Shown here in pieces: positions 53,884 through 64,000 of a stretch of DNA of 64,000 nt. The number at the start of each line of letters is the position of its first letter. Position 1 is the stretch's first letter. The notes beneath the pieces were generated by a model. That model searched no databases and was not told where the DNA came from. It was given only the letters and a program-made list of their open reading frames with translations. The translations under genes and the position numbers were made by a program. Source of the stretch: Actinernus sp. WN-2022 (lineage: Eukaryota; Cnidaria; Anthozoa; Actiniaria; Actinernidae); NCBI GenBank assembly GCA_030867875.1, contig JAOWCC010000655.1, forward strand, positions 8,516,269-8,580,268, written 5' to 3'.

Positions 53884-54031
53884 GATACACGTGGATATAT
53901 ATGTGGGCCGGTATTTGCTTTTCGATCAGAGTCTTGCTCTTGCCTTGCCATTGCAGCATTGGTTCTTCAACTCTGTACTAAACCAGTATTCGTTGTTAGT
54001 ACAAAGCGAACTACCTACGACTCAGTTAAAC
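53884..54031 (+). promoter_or_regulatory. Promoter and 5'UTR, copy 6
   Basis: TATA GATATATATG at 53,894-53,903; CTCTTGCCTTGCC variant upstream of the putative leader. Confidence 0.6.
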
Positions 54032-54098
54032 ATGAAGGCAGTCCTGTTACTTGTGTTCATTGGAGTCTTTTCAGAAATTACTACCATTGCCGCCCAAG
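54032..54098 (+). CDS. Signal-peptide first exon, copy 6
   Basis: Peptide identical to copy 3 (MKAVLLLVFIGVF...), donor GTAAAT, same intron start as copy 3. Supports B3/B6 as the most recent pair. Confidence 0.68.
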
Positions 54099-54196
54099 GT
54101 AAATATATAGTTTTCCATCTCATTTCGCTTCTCATTTAACCTGTTATTGGACAACTTAACTTCATTGGCATCGCGCAGAATGATCCGGGTCTTTTA

Positions 54197-54366
54197 TCCT
54201 CTAACCTCTACCTCTATCCTCCTCTTTTATCCTCTAACCTCTACCTCTATCCTCCTCTTTTATCCTCTAACCTCTACCTCTATCCTCCTCTTTTATCCTC
54301 TAACCTCTACCTCTATCCTCCTCTTTTATCCTCTAACCTCTACCTCTATCCTCCTCTTTTATCCTC
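54197..54366 (+). repeat. 33-bp minisatellite, 5 units
   Basis: Same length and sequence as in B3. Confidence 0.85.
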
Positions 54367-55886
54367 TAATACACGAAAGAGATCGTCTTAAACGAATTGC
54401 ATGTATTAAAAACTCAGGAAACGATTGGAATCTATATAAGAAAGCCAAAATGCTGTTAATACAGCAATAGAACGTGCGCTAAAGCTGAATATTTAATACC
54501 TCTATTAACCCTTTCACTCCCGGACGTATTTTGGCTCAATTGGTGAAATGCAGAGTGCTAACTCAACCCTCCCCCCTCAGTTCCAGTTTGGCTAGCCCGG
54601 CTCAAACTTTCCCCAGGCAGACTCAACGGACTCGGAGTATGGTTTCTTCTGTAGAGTTTGCCAATGAAATGTGCTCTAATTTTGGACAAATAAGCCACTG
54701 CAAGAGAGCTAGAGGACATCATTAAGTCAGAGGATAGCTAAAAAGTACTTGGTTTGCTATTAGTAGGCTTTGTGAGGGGTTTCAGAGGGTTTTTCTGTTG
54801 TGTTTCTGCTTTGAGACCGCCATGAAATAATTCTTCACTGAAATCCTTGAAATCCTGCAGTTGGTTGTCTTTTACCCCTGCTCAACCTATTAGGATGTGT
54901 TTTTGTCACTTTAAAGCAACGGCTTGAGTCGAAATCACCGCTCTTGGTTGTAGGGGTAAAAGACTTATTAAAAAAAACACCTACAGGAGTCCCAGAGGGG
55001 GTTTCCTTGTGATATTTTTGTTGATTACCCAGCATGTAATTGGAGGTGGGAGCAGGAAATTGTGGTCGAGTGAAATGCAGTGTAAACATCGGCGTGGTTC
55101 GCCGTCGCTTGGTGTGTTTTGTGAAAACAAACCTGCTGGTTGGAAAGATTAAACAAGGTACTGTAACGACTGAGTGGTTATTTTGTAGTAGCTCTTGATT
55201 TTAAGTGCGAATGGGAAGGTGTTTTTGAGCCGATTTTCAGCTCCTCAAAATTCGTGAAAATGGAAGAAATGAACAACGATCTCCAAAACAAATGCGTTTT
55301 TCTCCAAAGTGGGACAGTCAAGCGATCCCTGTTGTAGCTCTCGCTTTGAAGTTATTCATCCCTTGAAATAATATCGTAGCATCGTATTTCCAACCTGTCT
55401 AGGTTTGACGCAATAATGTTCTCCAGGTACATGCTTCATATTGGCCGGTTACGGCCGGTTCAGGAGCGAAAGGGTTAAAAACTATGCTGGAAATCAGATA
55501 AAGGAAACCTGGAAGACAATCAATCAAGTGCTTTCGCGTAAGTCCAAAACTACCATCATCAATCAATTAGACCTTAATGGAACAACATATACAGATACAA
55601 ATGATTCATATTGCACATCACATGAATAGTCATGTTTGTACTCTGGGCACATGTACACGGCTTGCTGATAAAATACCTGACTCCACAATAAAGCCTGAAG
55701 ACTATATGCATTATACCGATACAGAATTCAAATTTCCATACACTAGAGAGCAGTAAGTAAAAGAAATTATACGGAAGCTCTCTGCAGGAAAAGCTTGTGG
55801 GATTGATAATATATCGAGTAAATTACTCAAGATAGCATGTCCTGTTATAACATCGTCACTGACTAAAATATTTAATCAATCATTTT
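54367..55886 (+). pseudogene. CR1/L2-like pre-RT fragment, interrupted, second copy
   Basis: Duplicate of 42,841-44,360 with rare substitutions, including Asn to Asp in TDTNDSYC. Confidence 0.65.
54509..55474. mobile_element. piggyBac-type MITE, copy 2
   Basis: Duplicate of 42,983-43,948 with the same TTAA borders; copied with the unit, not an independent insertion. Confidence 0.78.
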
Positions 55887-56427
55887 GTTCTTTGCTGGTT
55901 TCACTTCTAAAGCACATAGCAACTTGAGGAACGTCTCATTTTAAAGCTGGGGATTTCAAATACCGTTTTTACAATCGTGTCCCTGTATACGCTTTCTACG
56001 TCGTTCTATCAGTTTTTATATGTTTCCTTTTCAAATCTGCTTTGCATTGAATACAAAATAGCGAGCGCTTCACGTTTTGAGTGCAGATTAAAAGTCGTCA
56101 ACTCGTTGCGTTCTTTCAGTTGGTAGTTTTACTCAGTTCCGAAGCAAACACAAACATATAAAACGTCTCATTTTAAATGTGACGATATCAAAAATCAAAT
56201 TTTATTTGATACCTTATTCGAAAGGTGAAAGCCTGGAGAATGTGTTTTCATACTAAGTTAGCCTAGGAATTAATTTTATTATATTTATTTAGCAAACTCA
56301 TTGAAGCTAGAATGTGTACTCAAGTTTCCTCGTGTGTGGTAAATTATGTGGTTATAGATGAAACGTTTGAATGCTAAAAGTAAATGTAGTTTGGATATGA
56401 ATTCTTAAGAGTGGCTCTCGACCAATA

Positions 56428-56650
56428 GGGCGAGAGAGAGAGAGAGTGGTGCAGTGGTTAAGCGCTTCGCCTCTCACCTCTGTGGCCCAGGTTCGATTCC
56501 CGGATGCGGCGTCACATGTGACTTGAGTTTGCTGGTATCTCGCCCTTGCTCCGAGGGTTTTTCCAATTTGATCTGTGGATTGGCCGGGACCTGGCTTTGA
56601 TCAGCCCCCATTGTTGTTTCAGGTCTCGTTAGAAATTCAGAGTATTTTTA
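56428..56650 (+). mobile_element. tRNA-Glu-like SINE, copy 4
   Basis: Duplicate of the copy at 44,902. Confidence 0.65.
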
Positions 56651-57004
56651 AAATCGAACATTCGGTTAAAATAGAGTTGAAAAGCAGACATCTTTTATCT
56701 GATGTGCAGAAAAAAGGCCGTGTAAATGGGGATTTAATTGTCTGGACAACAGAGAAGTGCATGGTACATACAGAATAAATTCCATCTTACAACGGAATAT
56801 CTTACTAGTAACTACTGATGCAAAGTCAAGCGCTAAATTCAGCACACTTGTATTGTTACATTTCTGAAGAATCTAACATTTCGCTAAACAAATTAAAGTT
56901 AACTGTGTTCTAAAAACATTCAGCTTTACGCTTTCATTTGAATTAATCCATCTTATGTTTTATCTTCGCCCTAATCAGAACATTGAAATTAGACAAGGCA
57001 CACG

Positions 57005-57438
57005 TGTAGGCTTTAGCACATTCTGCCGGCAGAATTTCGAGCGTAATAGGACCTCAGGAGCAGAAAACATAATAGGGGCATAATCCGGGCAGAATAGGCC
57101 ATTTTGCATATTTTGGGGCCTGGGAACGAGGAAAAGTGGGGACGAGAGGGAGCTGGGTACGAGCAAAACAATAATTGTCTCGGATTCTTGGTTTAGTCGG
57201 ATAATGGATATCTCTGCTTCCATTTCCATGTTATTGTTACCCATGTTAGTTTTAAGGATTAAATAATAAATGCGCATACGTTGGTTGGGTGAAATTATGG
57301 CTCATTTTCATGTTTGACTATTTTGAACCCAGGAATGTTGAAATGTTCAGAAGCATAAATTCGAAGATAATAGTACTTTTGGAGCATAATTTCGAGCAGA
57401 ATAGCCTTTTTGTCGAGGATAATGTGCTAAAGCCTACA
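57005..57438. mobile_element. TGTAGG MITE, copy 3
   Basis: Left half follows the B3 copy (CACATTCTGCC), right half the B4 copy (CATGTTATTG), placing a conversion boundary inside the element. Confidence 0.72.
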
Positions 57439-57711
57439 CACATTTTTAAACTGATTATAGTCAGGTTGAGTTCTGCTTGACACTAAAACTAAGTTAAGCG
57501 ATGTGCAAGACTGTTTTGATCTCTATTGTTTTACTAAAAATATCACGTGTCAGATCATTAATGAATCAAAGGATTTTCTTCTATTTTGACACTTGAAGAA
57601 AGATAAGAGATTTTAAGCAATTTCTAAAACGTAATGTGAGAATTCTCCGTGTGAGATCAATAATGAATCCAAAGGTTTTCTTCTAATTTTAATAATAATA
57701 ATATTTAATTA

Positions 57712-57765
57712 CGGATTAATCAGTGGCATTTCCACGAGGTGGCTCTTCATCCACTGATGGGCCAC
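57712..57765 (-). mobile_element. Truncated reverse SINE
   Basis: Duplicate of the 46,206 fragment with the same break at GGGCCACC. Confidence 0.6.
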
Positions 57766-58423
57766 CTTATTCGAAAGGTGAAAGCCTGGAGAATGTGTTT
57801 TCATACTAAGTTAGCCTAGGAATTAGTTTTATTATATTTGTTTAGCAAACACATTGAAGCTAGAATGTGTACTCAAGTTTCCTCGTGTGTGGTAAATTAT
57901 GTGGTTATAGATGAAAAGTTTGAATGCTAAAAGTAAATGTAGTTTGGATATGAATTCTTAAGAGTGGCTCTCGACCAATAGGTCGAGAGAGAGAGAGTGT
58001 GTGTGCAGTTGTTAAAGTGCAACTAACCCCTTTTGCAATTTTTATACACATGAATTTGAAACAATCCATCCTATGTTTTATCTTCGCCCTAATCAGAACA
58101 TTGAAATTTAACAAGGCATACTTGTAAAAAAACCTTTTTAAACTGATTATACTATCTGTAATAGTCAGGTTGAGTTCTGCTTGACACTAAAACTACGAAA
58201 AGAGAGTTTAAGCGATGTGCAAGACTGTTTTGATCTCTATTGTTTTACTAAAAACATCAGCGCGTCAGATCATTAATGAATCAAAGGATTTTCTTCTAGT
58301 TTGACACTTGAAGAAAGATAAGAGATTTTAAGCAATTTCTAAAACGTAATGTGAGAATTCTCCGTGTGAGATCAATAATGAATCAAAGGTTTTCTTCTAA
58401 TTTTAATAATAATAATATTTAAT

Positions 58424-58662
58424 TACGGATTAATCAGTGGCATTTCCACGAGGTGGCTCTTCATCCACTGTTGGGCCTACGATTTAACGTCCTTATCCTA
58501 GAAGACGTGAAGGTCTAACCATTTGCAGCTATTGAACGAAATTGTTTCACAAAGGCAGCATCTTCTACTCAGTTATTTTAAGACCATGAGTTTTGGTCCG
58601 GCCGGGGTTTGAGAGCGCGACCTCCCGCACAACAGACCGGCGCTTAACCGCTTAGCTAAAGG
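58424..58662 (-). mobile_element. Reverse SINE upstream of promoter 7
   Basis: Begins like the copy in B3 (CTGTTGGGCC) but ends like the copy before promoter 5 (GAGAGCGCGACC), so it is itself a recombinant. Confidence 0.66.
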
Positions 58663-58681
58663 TTAGTCTAATGTTTTGACT

Positions 58682-58834
58682 GGATACACGTGGATATATA
58701 TGTGGGCCGGTATTTGCGTGCTTTTCGATCAGAGTCTTGCTCTTGTCTTGCCATTGCAGCATTGGTTCTTCAACTCTGTACTAAACCAGTATTCGTTGTT
58801 AGTACAAAGCGAACTACCTACGACTCAGTTAAAC
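58682..58834 (+). promoter_or_regulatory. Promoter and 5'UTR, copy 7
   Basis: TATA at 58,693-58,702; carries the GCGT insertion of copy 5. It is the promoter nearest to the chitin-binding exon. Confidence 0.62.
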
Positions 58835-58901
58835 ATGAAGGCAGTCCTGTTAGTTGTGTTCATTGTTGTCTTTTCAGAAATTACTACCATTGCCGCCCAA
58901 G
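58835..58901 (+). CDS. Signal-peptide first exon, copy 7
   Basis: Peptide as copy 5 (Val11), phase 1, donor GTAAAG. The nearest candidate to splice to the CBM14 exon, about 4.1 kb downstream. Splicing would place Gln of the signal region before the DDFC start of the chitin-binding domain. Confidence 0.7.
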
Positions 58902-59021
58902 GTAAAGAAATAGTTTTTCATCTCTTTTCGCTTCTTATTTAGTTCTTTATTTAACCTCTTATTGGACAACTTAACTTCATTGGCATCGCGCAGAATGATC
59001 CGGGTCTTTTATCCTCTAACC

Positions 59022-59117
59022 TCTACCTCTATCCTCCTCTTTTATCCTCTAACCTCTACCTCTATCCTCCTCTTTTATCCTCTAACCTCTACCTCTATCC
59101 TCCTCTTTTATCCTCTA
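59022..59117 (+). repeat. 33-bp minisatellite, 3 units
   Basis: Same unit as in B3 and B6, with three copies. Confidence 0.82.
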
Positions 59118-59660
59118 ATACACGAAAGAGATCGTCTTAAACGAATTGCATGTATTAAAAACTCAGGAAACGATTGGAATCTATATAAGAAAGCCAAAAA
59201 TGCTGTTAATACAGCAATAGAACGTGCGCTAAAACTGAATATTTCAATACAGCTATTAAAAACTATGCTGGAAATATAAAGGAAACCTGGAAGAGTCTAT
59301 CAATCAAGTGCTTTCGCGTAAGTCTAAAACTACCACCATCAATCAACTAGACCTTAATGGAACAACATATACAGATAAAAATTATATTGCACATCACATA
59401 AATAGTCATGTTTGTACTCTGGGCAAACGGATTGCTGATAAAATACCGGACTCCACAATAAAGCGTGAAGACTATATGCATTATACCGATACAGAATTCA
59501 AATTTCCATACACTAGAGAGCAGTAAGTAAAATAAATTATACTGAAGCTCTCTGCAGGAAAAGCTTGTGGGATTGATAATATATCGAGTAAATTACTCAA
59601 AATAGCATGTCCTGTTATAACATCGTCACTGACTAAATTATTTAATCAATCATTTCGTTC
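59118..59660 (+). pseudogene. CR1/L2-like pre-RT fragment, fourth copy
   Basis: No MITE, like B5. A TAA interrupts the frame after YTREQ, and GKACGIDNISSKLLKIA continues beyond it. Confidence 0.65.
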
Positions 59661-59775
59661 TTTGCTGGTTTCACTTCTAAAGCACATAGCAACTTGAGAA
59701 ACGTCTCATTTTAAAGCTGGGGATTTCAAAAATACCGTTTTTATAATCGTGTTCCTACGCTTTCTACGTCGTTCT

Positions 59776-60266
59776 CTCAGTTTAAGAATGAGCATTAGTA
59801 AAAGCCAATCGGAGGAGGGTACGTATAATCGTGCTACTCCGCAGGGGGTCCAAAACAAGCTTTCGTTCGTTAATTGGCAGACGGACTTAACCAGGGTTCA
59901 GTTCGGATGCGACGCAGGCCACTTACAGCTTGCCTGTTTGTAGCCCCATTTCAGACCACGTGATAGTTCTTCAGAGGGTTCAGTGCTTTGTTTCCCAATT
60001 ATGGAAATTGGTACATTTCCTCTTGGGATATAGAAAAACAATGGATATAGAAAAACAATCTACTCAATGGAAAAGTCACGTGGTTGTACATGCTCAGTCC
60101 TTGTGGATTTACCCAAAATAAATCAAAAACATCCTGTTCAGATCACCACTAAATTGTCTCAAATATTGTGTCGAGATTTTTGATATGTTGCGTATTACCG
60201 ACTTTATTCCTTCACAAAGTATAAAAATTTTTTTTTTTTTTTTTACAATTCTAATCATAAAAGGTG
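59776..60266. other. Gene-free stretch after the array
   Basis: No coding or repeat family recognised; a T-run lies at about 60,228-60,244. Belongs to the putative first intron of the chitin-binding gene. Confidence 0.4.
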
Positions 60267-60740
60267 AACAATGTTTGCTCTCAAATGATTATTACATGCA
60301 CGTCTAAGTCTGTTTCTGCATTTGTCTCCAGTAAATTGTACACTAGGTCAGAAAACAATAGCACTTTTTGGTGTAACAATAGGTACAATACTGAGATGTC
60401 ATGTGATCCAAGACAGCGATGCACACAAAAATTCAAATAAGTGTTATCGTCAGGAAAATCGGTGCATAAATGACATCTACGTTGTATAGAGGTCTCCCAA
60501 AGTATAGGCGACCGGCGATTTCCTCAGTGTACTCTACTTGACCACATCAGCTACAAGTTTTCTTTTTACTTACCGCTATTAACGGTAGAAGCCTGGATTT
60601 GAAATAAATTCCCTCAACTCGATTTTTTTTTCAACTATGCGTGTGTTGGGAGAACCTGCATCTAGTGTACAATTGACTGGAGACAAACACAGCAATGTAT
60701 TTAGGCATCTATAAACAAACACTTGAGAACAAATATTGTT
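60267..60740. mobile_element. Inverted-repeat (MITE-like) element
   Basis: 60,267-60,346 and 60,662-60,740 are diverged inverted copies; the best-matching core is GTCTCCAGT(A/C)AATTGTACACTAG. About 315 bp lie between them. No coding capacity and target duplication not resolved. Confidence 0.6.
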
Positions 60741-61033
60741 TTCAGCTAAGGTTCCCTTAAATAATGTATTTTACGAGGACCCATGTGATTACTTGTTAAT
60801 AACATAGATGGCAAACATTTTTGACAATAGTGAAATAAATTGTTATGTGCATTCTATCTCATGGGAAAACTGGGTTAGTGTTGAATGTCAAACAACATGA
60901 GCACAAGGCACAATTTTTATTGTTCAAGAAACTCACTTCTGTCACTTGTTATTACTCGGGAAAGGCCAAAGAGAAGTGTATATCGTACGACCTCCTTACA
61001 AATGTATAAGGAAGCATAATAGGCCGCCATATG

Positions 61034-61602
61034 TACGTGTAGAGGGTCACTAAAGTATGCGAGGGAGATCAGTGATGTACGTACAGGAGCCTCGTCCCAG
61101 CTTTCGATTGATCGTGAGTTTTCCAAAATGGCGTAGGAAAGCGGCCATGAATCTTTTCGAGTCCCACTCGTTTAATCAGCCATTTTGAAACTTTAAGCCT
61201 CACAAACAAGTAGAGTTCACACGCTAAACACTAAACCCTAACCAGTAACATAAACCTCACCAAACCGTCAATAAATAAGTTCCCAGGTAAACGACGAGGT
61301 CTCACCCACCTAGAGCTAGGGTTTGCAGGTAAACGAGTTCTCACTGGCCTAGGGCTAGGATTTATAGGCAAATGATGAGTTTAAACGAAAATATAGAGGG
61401 AAAAAAATCCAAAATTGAGAAGAAGAAAAATGTTCTGGGTTTCAAACCCGAGTCCTCAGATCGTAGACCAAGTGTGTTAACTAACCACTACGCTAAGCGA
61501 CGATTCGTGACTAATTTTAATAGATAACACTACCCGCAGACTGAGAGTCTCCTGTGCGTACATCAGTGACCTCCCTCGTGTACTTCAGTGACCTCTACAC
61601 GT
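61034..61602. mobile_element. Inverted-repeat element with tRNA-like core
   Basis: 61,034-61,093 and 61,544-61,602 are inverted copies (ACGTGTAGAGG, GTCACT, CGAGGGAG and ACAGGAG recur inverted). Between them lie three imperfect direct repeats of about 55 bp (61,280-61,380, with CCTAGAGCTAGGGTTTGCAG) and a tRNA-like segment. Confidence 0.5.
61430..61500 (-). tRNA. tRNA-like sequence, probably degenerate
   Basis: On the minus strand TAGCGTAGTGGTTAG resembles an A-box/D-arm and GGGTTTGAAACCC a box B with T stem. The acceptor stem and anticodon arm do not fold convincingly, so amino-acid identity is not assigned. It lies inside an inverted-repeat element. Confidence 0.4.
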
Positions 61603-62495
61603 TCATTCTTATAAGGAAGTTGTACGACAGATACTCTTGAGGCCAAAAGTTCATTAACCAATGCAAAGAACACAATTTTGTCCACATGCAATTAAGAAAA
61701 AGCCTCCAACAGCCAATCGGATGTTCAGTAATCATGGCTTTTGTATTGAGGTATCCAGTAATGGGAACGTAAAAGAACCACTGACAGATGTAAACAAATC
61801 TCTGGCGGTAACCACCCTCAGTTTCAGCAAAGAGTTGGCTTGGCATGAAATTCTGGGGATAACTAGTGAATGAAACCTCAACTTCTTAATTATTATAACC
61901 GCACTACAGCCAGTTAGTTGATAGAATGCGACCAAGTGCTGAAAATCGGTAGAATAGAAGCAGTAGGAATTAAACTAGTATACCAGGTACTGACACAATA
62001 ATCAGTTCCTATCAAAAGCCAAGGTATAAATGCCAGCATTTATTTGAAATCATCCTGCTCATGCAGACACATGACATTAATATTCCAGAAAATGTTGTAA
62101 GCATTAAATTATGAGAAATACCGTAACTGGACAGGTATTTTTTAAACATGAGTAATTATCCTAAAATAGCCTAGTTTATGTTTTTTATAAGTCTATCTGT
62201 GGTCTTCTCCCATGTGTACTCACTCACTGCCAACCAGCAGTCTTGTTGTTTTCCATATTGTACATGTATGCCTGCCAGTCCTGTTCTACATTGTATCTTT
62301 GCTTTTCTGACATACACGTTTGCTGAAAAAAAGGAAGAGTACGTACATGTACAACATTACTGTTCGCAGTGTTCTAGCCACTTAATTTACGTTATTTTGG
62401 GAATTAAAGTCATCGTTTGTTATTTCAAGTTGTCTGTGCGCCCATTAGAGGGCCCACTAACAAGGAAAGTATCGGTTGACTGATTTTAATTCCTT
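61603..62495. other. Gene-free intron-like stretch
   Basis: No domain-bearing frame, RNA or clear repeat. The 101-codon frame at 62,178-62,483 has no recognisable features. Confidence 0.4.
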
Positions 62496-62499
62496 AAAT

Positions 62500-62695
62500 T
62501 TTACTCAGTGGGAGTTATTTCAACTCTATCTCTGAAATCACAAGAGTAAAAACAACTCCTAACTTGGAGTTAAATGTTCAAGCATTGTAATAACGCTTTT
62601 GAGGGAGTACAATTGACTCCAATTGAGAGTATAGTAAAGTTCAACTCCCATGTGTGAGTTTAAACGAACTCGGCTGTTACTCCACTCTCAAATTA
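62500..62695. repeat. Cluster of AACTCC/GGAGTT motifs
   Basis: About a dozen short (G)GAGT(T) and inverted (A)ACTC(C) motifs alternate in both orientations, for example GTGGGAGTTATTTCAACTCT and CAACTCCTAACTTGGAGTTA. Such dense subterminal motifs are seen in some MITEs; no ends could be fixed. Confidence 0.4.
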
Positions 62696-62704
62696 CGGCA
62701 AATT

Positions 62705-62815
62705 TAGCCTTAGATTTTGGGGTCGTCCTAAATTATGGAATTCTATTCCTGTTGAGCTCAAAGCATACAAATCTAAAAATAGTTTCAAATTTTCTCTCAA
62801 ACAGCATCTTATAAT
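62705..62815 (+). pseudogene. Non-LTR ORF2 C-terminal remnant
   Basis: The plus strand encodes LRFWGRPKLWNSIPVELKAY followed by KFSLKQHLI, the terminal motif of CR1/L2-type proteins (G-P-K-L-W-N-S-L-P). Only this last block survives. Confidence 0.6.
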
Positions 62816-63021
62816 GATGTATTTTTTCTCTTTTTTTCAACATAGCTGTCATTTTTGTTATAAATATTGTTATTATTACAACTTAAATGAATTTATAATG
62901 TACGCTTTGACAGTTACATTGGCGTTATGTAAAAATGACAAAAAGAGTAACGTTATTTTTACCTATATACCAGTTATAGTTTAGACGATTTTAGCTATGT
63001 ACTGTCTTTACTCTGAAACAG

Positions 63022-63195
63022 ATGATTTCTGCACTGGCAAACCTGACGGTGATTACGCCGACCCTGAAACCTGTAGTGGGTTTATCACTTGCTCCAATGG
63101 ATTAACATATCACAGGCCTTGTCCCAGTGATCTTTGGTGGAATGACGAGAAAGGATGGTGTGACTATCCTGAAAGCTCGACTGAATGCCCAGAAA
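63022..63195 (+). CDS. Chitin-binding peritrophin-A (CBM14) exon of a secreted protein
   Basis: 174 nt, phase 1 at both ends: acceptor CTGAAACAG before ATGATTTCTGC, donor AAA/GTAAGT after the last cysteine. The domain has six cysteines spaced C-x13-C-x5-C-x9-C-x12-C-x8-C with aromatic residues (Phe, Tyr, Trp-Trp) at usual places, matching peritrophin-A domains that bind chitin outside the cell. The phase fits the signal-peptide exons upstream exactly. A symmetric exon can be repeated without frame change, so further domains probably follow to the right of the window. Confidence 0.8.
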
Positions 63196-64000
63196 GTAAG
63201 TACTGATTGAGCTAAGGATGTTTTTTTTAATTATTGCAAAGAAAGTCCGATATAAATATTAAGAAACACTGCGGATGTAAACCTGTTTTTGGGCTTCTTG
63301 AATACCATAAGAGCTTGTTAGTGAAGTGTTCACCGAATTTCTAGCTTGAATACCTGCCTAAATTATATAGCTCGCATCTTCAACTCTCGCAACACCGTCG
63401 TTAAGGTGGCTCGCCTGGATTTTCCAGGGACGCACCATACTCATTTTGAACGGCTGATACTCCACTGTTAGAGCACGGTCGGGCTAGCCACTTCACCCAT
63501 TTACTAAAAATATAATAAACTTTTCAAAAATGTAAGTTTGTTTGACATCGGTGTTACCATAGCAACACAGCGTTGATGTCATGTATTTTACATATCATCA
63601 ATTTTCTCGAAATTTAGACCTAAACTTTTAAAACGACCTAGTGTCCCTTGTAGTCTAAATGTAGGCCTTCAAGACTGCAAAGTTTAAAAAAATTGTATGA
63701 GAGCATTTTCGAAAAAAAATGGGTTGAATATTTTCGTTTAAAAAATAAACAATTCGCCTTACTTCCTGTTTAATCGTCGAGAACTGTGTTTTCCGGACCG
63801 GTTGAAGCGATATTTTTCGCATATGTCCTACCTGTGGCATAGGACTACTTCCATGAAAATTCATTCCATTTGCTTTATTCGATTTCGGTTTATGGAATCA
63901 TAGGTAATGTCATAAATATGCTCATTTTACTCAAAATAGTAACGTATTTGCTTAGGAAGCTGTAATTCGAAAACTAGTTGATAAATATTTTTTTAAACTT
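63196..64000. other. Intron sequence to window end
   Basis: Begins with the strong donor GTAAGT. No further exon, RNA or defined repeat was recognised. Confidence 0.5.

Larger units (their letters stand above)
53884..58681 (+). repeat. Array unit B6
   Basis: Near-identical to B3 but with a stretch (about 57,230-57,540) that follows the B4 version before reverting to B3. Contents as in B3. Confidence 0.78.
58682..59775 (+). repeat. Array unit B7, truncated
   Basis: Last unit: promoter, signal exon 7, a three-copy minisatellite (59,022-59,117) and the retroelement fragment, then it breaks off after TTCTACGTCGTTCT into single-copy sequence. Confidence 0.75.

Noticed and set aside
33992..58901. 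Seven separate short secreted peptides ending at in-frame stops after the donor
   Set aside because: Each exon ends at a good splice donor and the read-through sequence differs between copies, so intron read-through is more likely than a real C-terminus.

Overview
The window looks like nuclear DNA of a marine invertebrate, most likely a cnidarian (stony coral or sea anemone). This is an inference from AT-rich sequence, introns, CR1/L2-like retrotransposons with microsatellite tails, tRNA-derived SINEs, TTAA-flanked DNA transposons and a peritrophin-type chitin-binding exon. No search was run.

Region 1 (1 to about 9,640) is a compact, intron-free block of 11 genes on both strands. It resembles an endogenous or integrated DNA virus of the Polinton/adintovirus type (Preplasmiviricota). 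It carries an FtsK/HerA-type packaging ATPase, a probable double jelly-roll major capsid protein, a probable penton-like minor capsid protein and several membrane proteins of virion type. Unusually, it also has a TFIIB-like transcription factor with a zinc ribbon and two cyclin repeats, a two-zinc-site protein, and an F-box/ankyrin protein like those of giant viruses. Divergent genes are driven from short palindromic TATA-rich spacers. A 133-bp near-perfect palindrome lies just outside the last gene and may be the element's end. The left end is cut off by the window; no polymerase, integrase or protease is visible.

Region 2 (about 10,020 to 26,790) is a retrotransposon graveyard. It holds at least four CR1/L2-like elements or remnants (one nested in another), a Ty3/gypsy integrase tail and an L1-type ORF1 remnant. 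Three DNA elements have jumped into these: an 835-bp TTAA-flanked transposon, a 409-bp element with an 8-bp target duplication that carries a tRNA-Glu-like sequence, and a 238-bp element that is mostly two perfect 80-bp inverted arms. Three of the CR1-like elements carry 3'-UTR stem-loops that differ in sequence but share a shape.

Region 3 (about 27,050 to 59,780) is a tandem array. Three non-coding units of about 1.5 to 1.85 kb (27-33 kb) are followed by seven units of 2.6 to 5 kb. Each of the seven holds the same TATA promoter plus a 67-nt first coding exon for a signal peptide, ending in a phase-1 splice donor. None of the units shows a downstream coding exon. The only matching exon seen is a peritrophin-A (CBM14) chitin-binding exon at 63,022-63,195, phase 1 on both sides. 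The simplest reading is that promoter plus signal exon have multiplied upstream of one chitin-binding secreted-protein gene. Units differ by SINE, LINE, MITE and minisatellite content and show gene-conversion mosaicism.

Region 4 (59,780 to 64,000) holds inverted-repeat elements, one with a tRNA-like sequence, a last retrotransposon remnant and the CBM14 exon.
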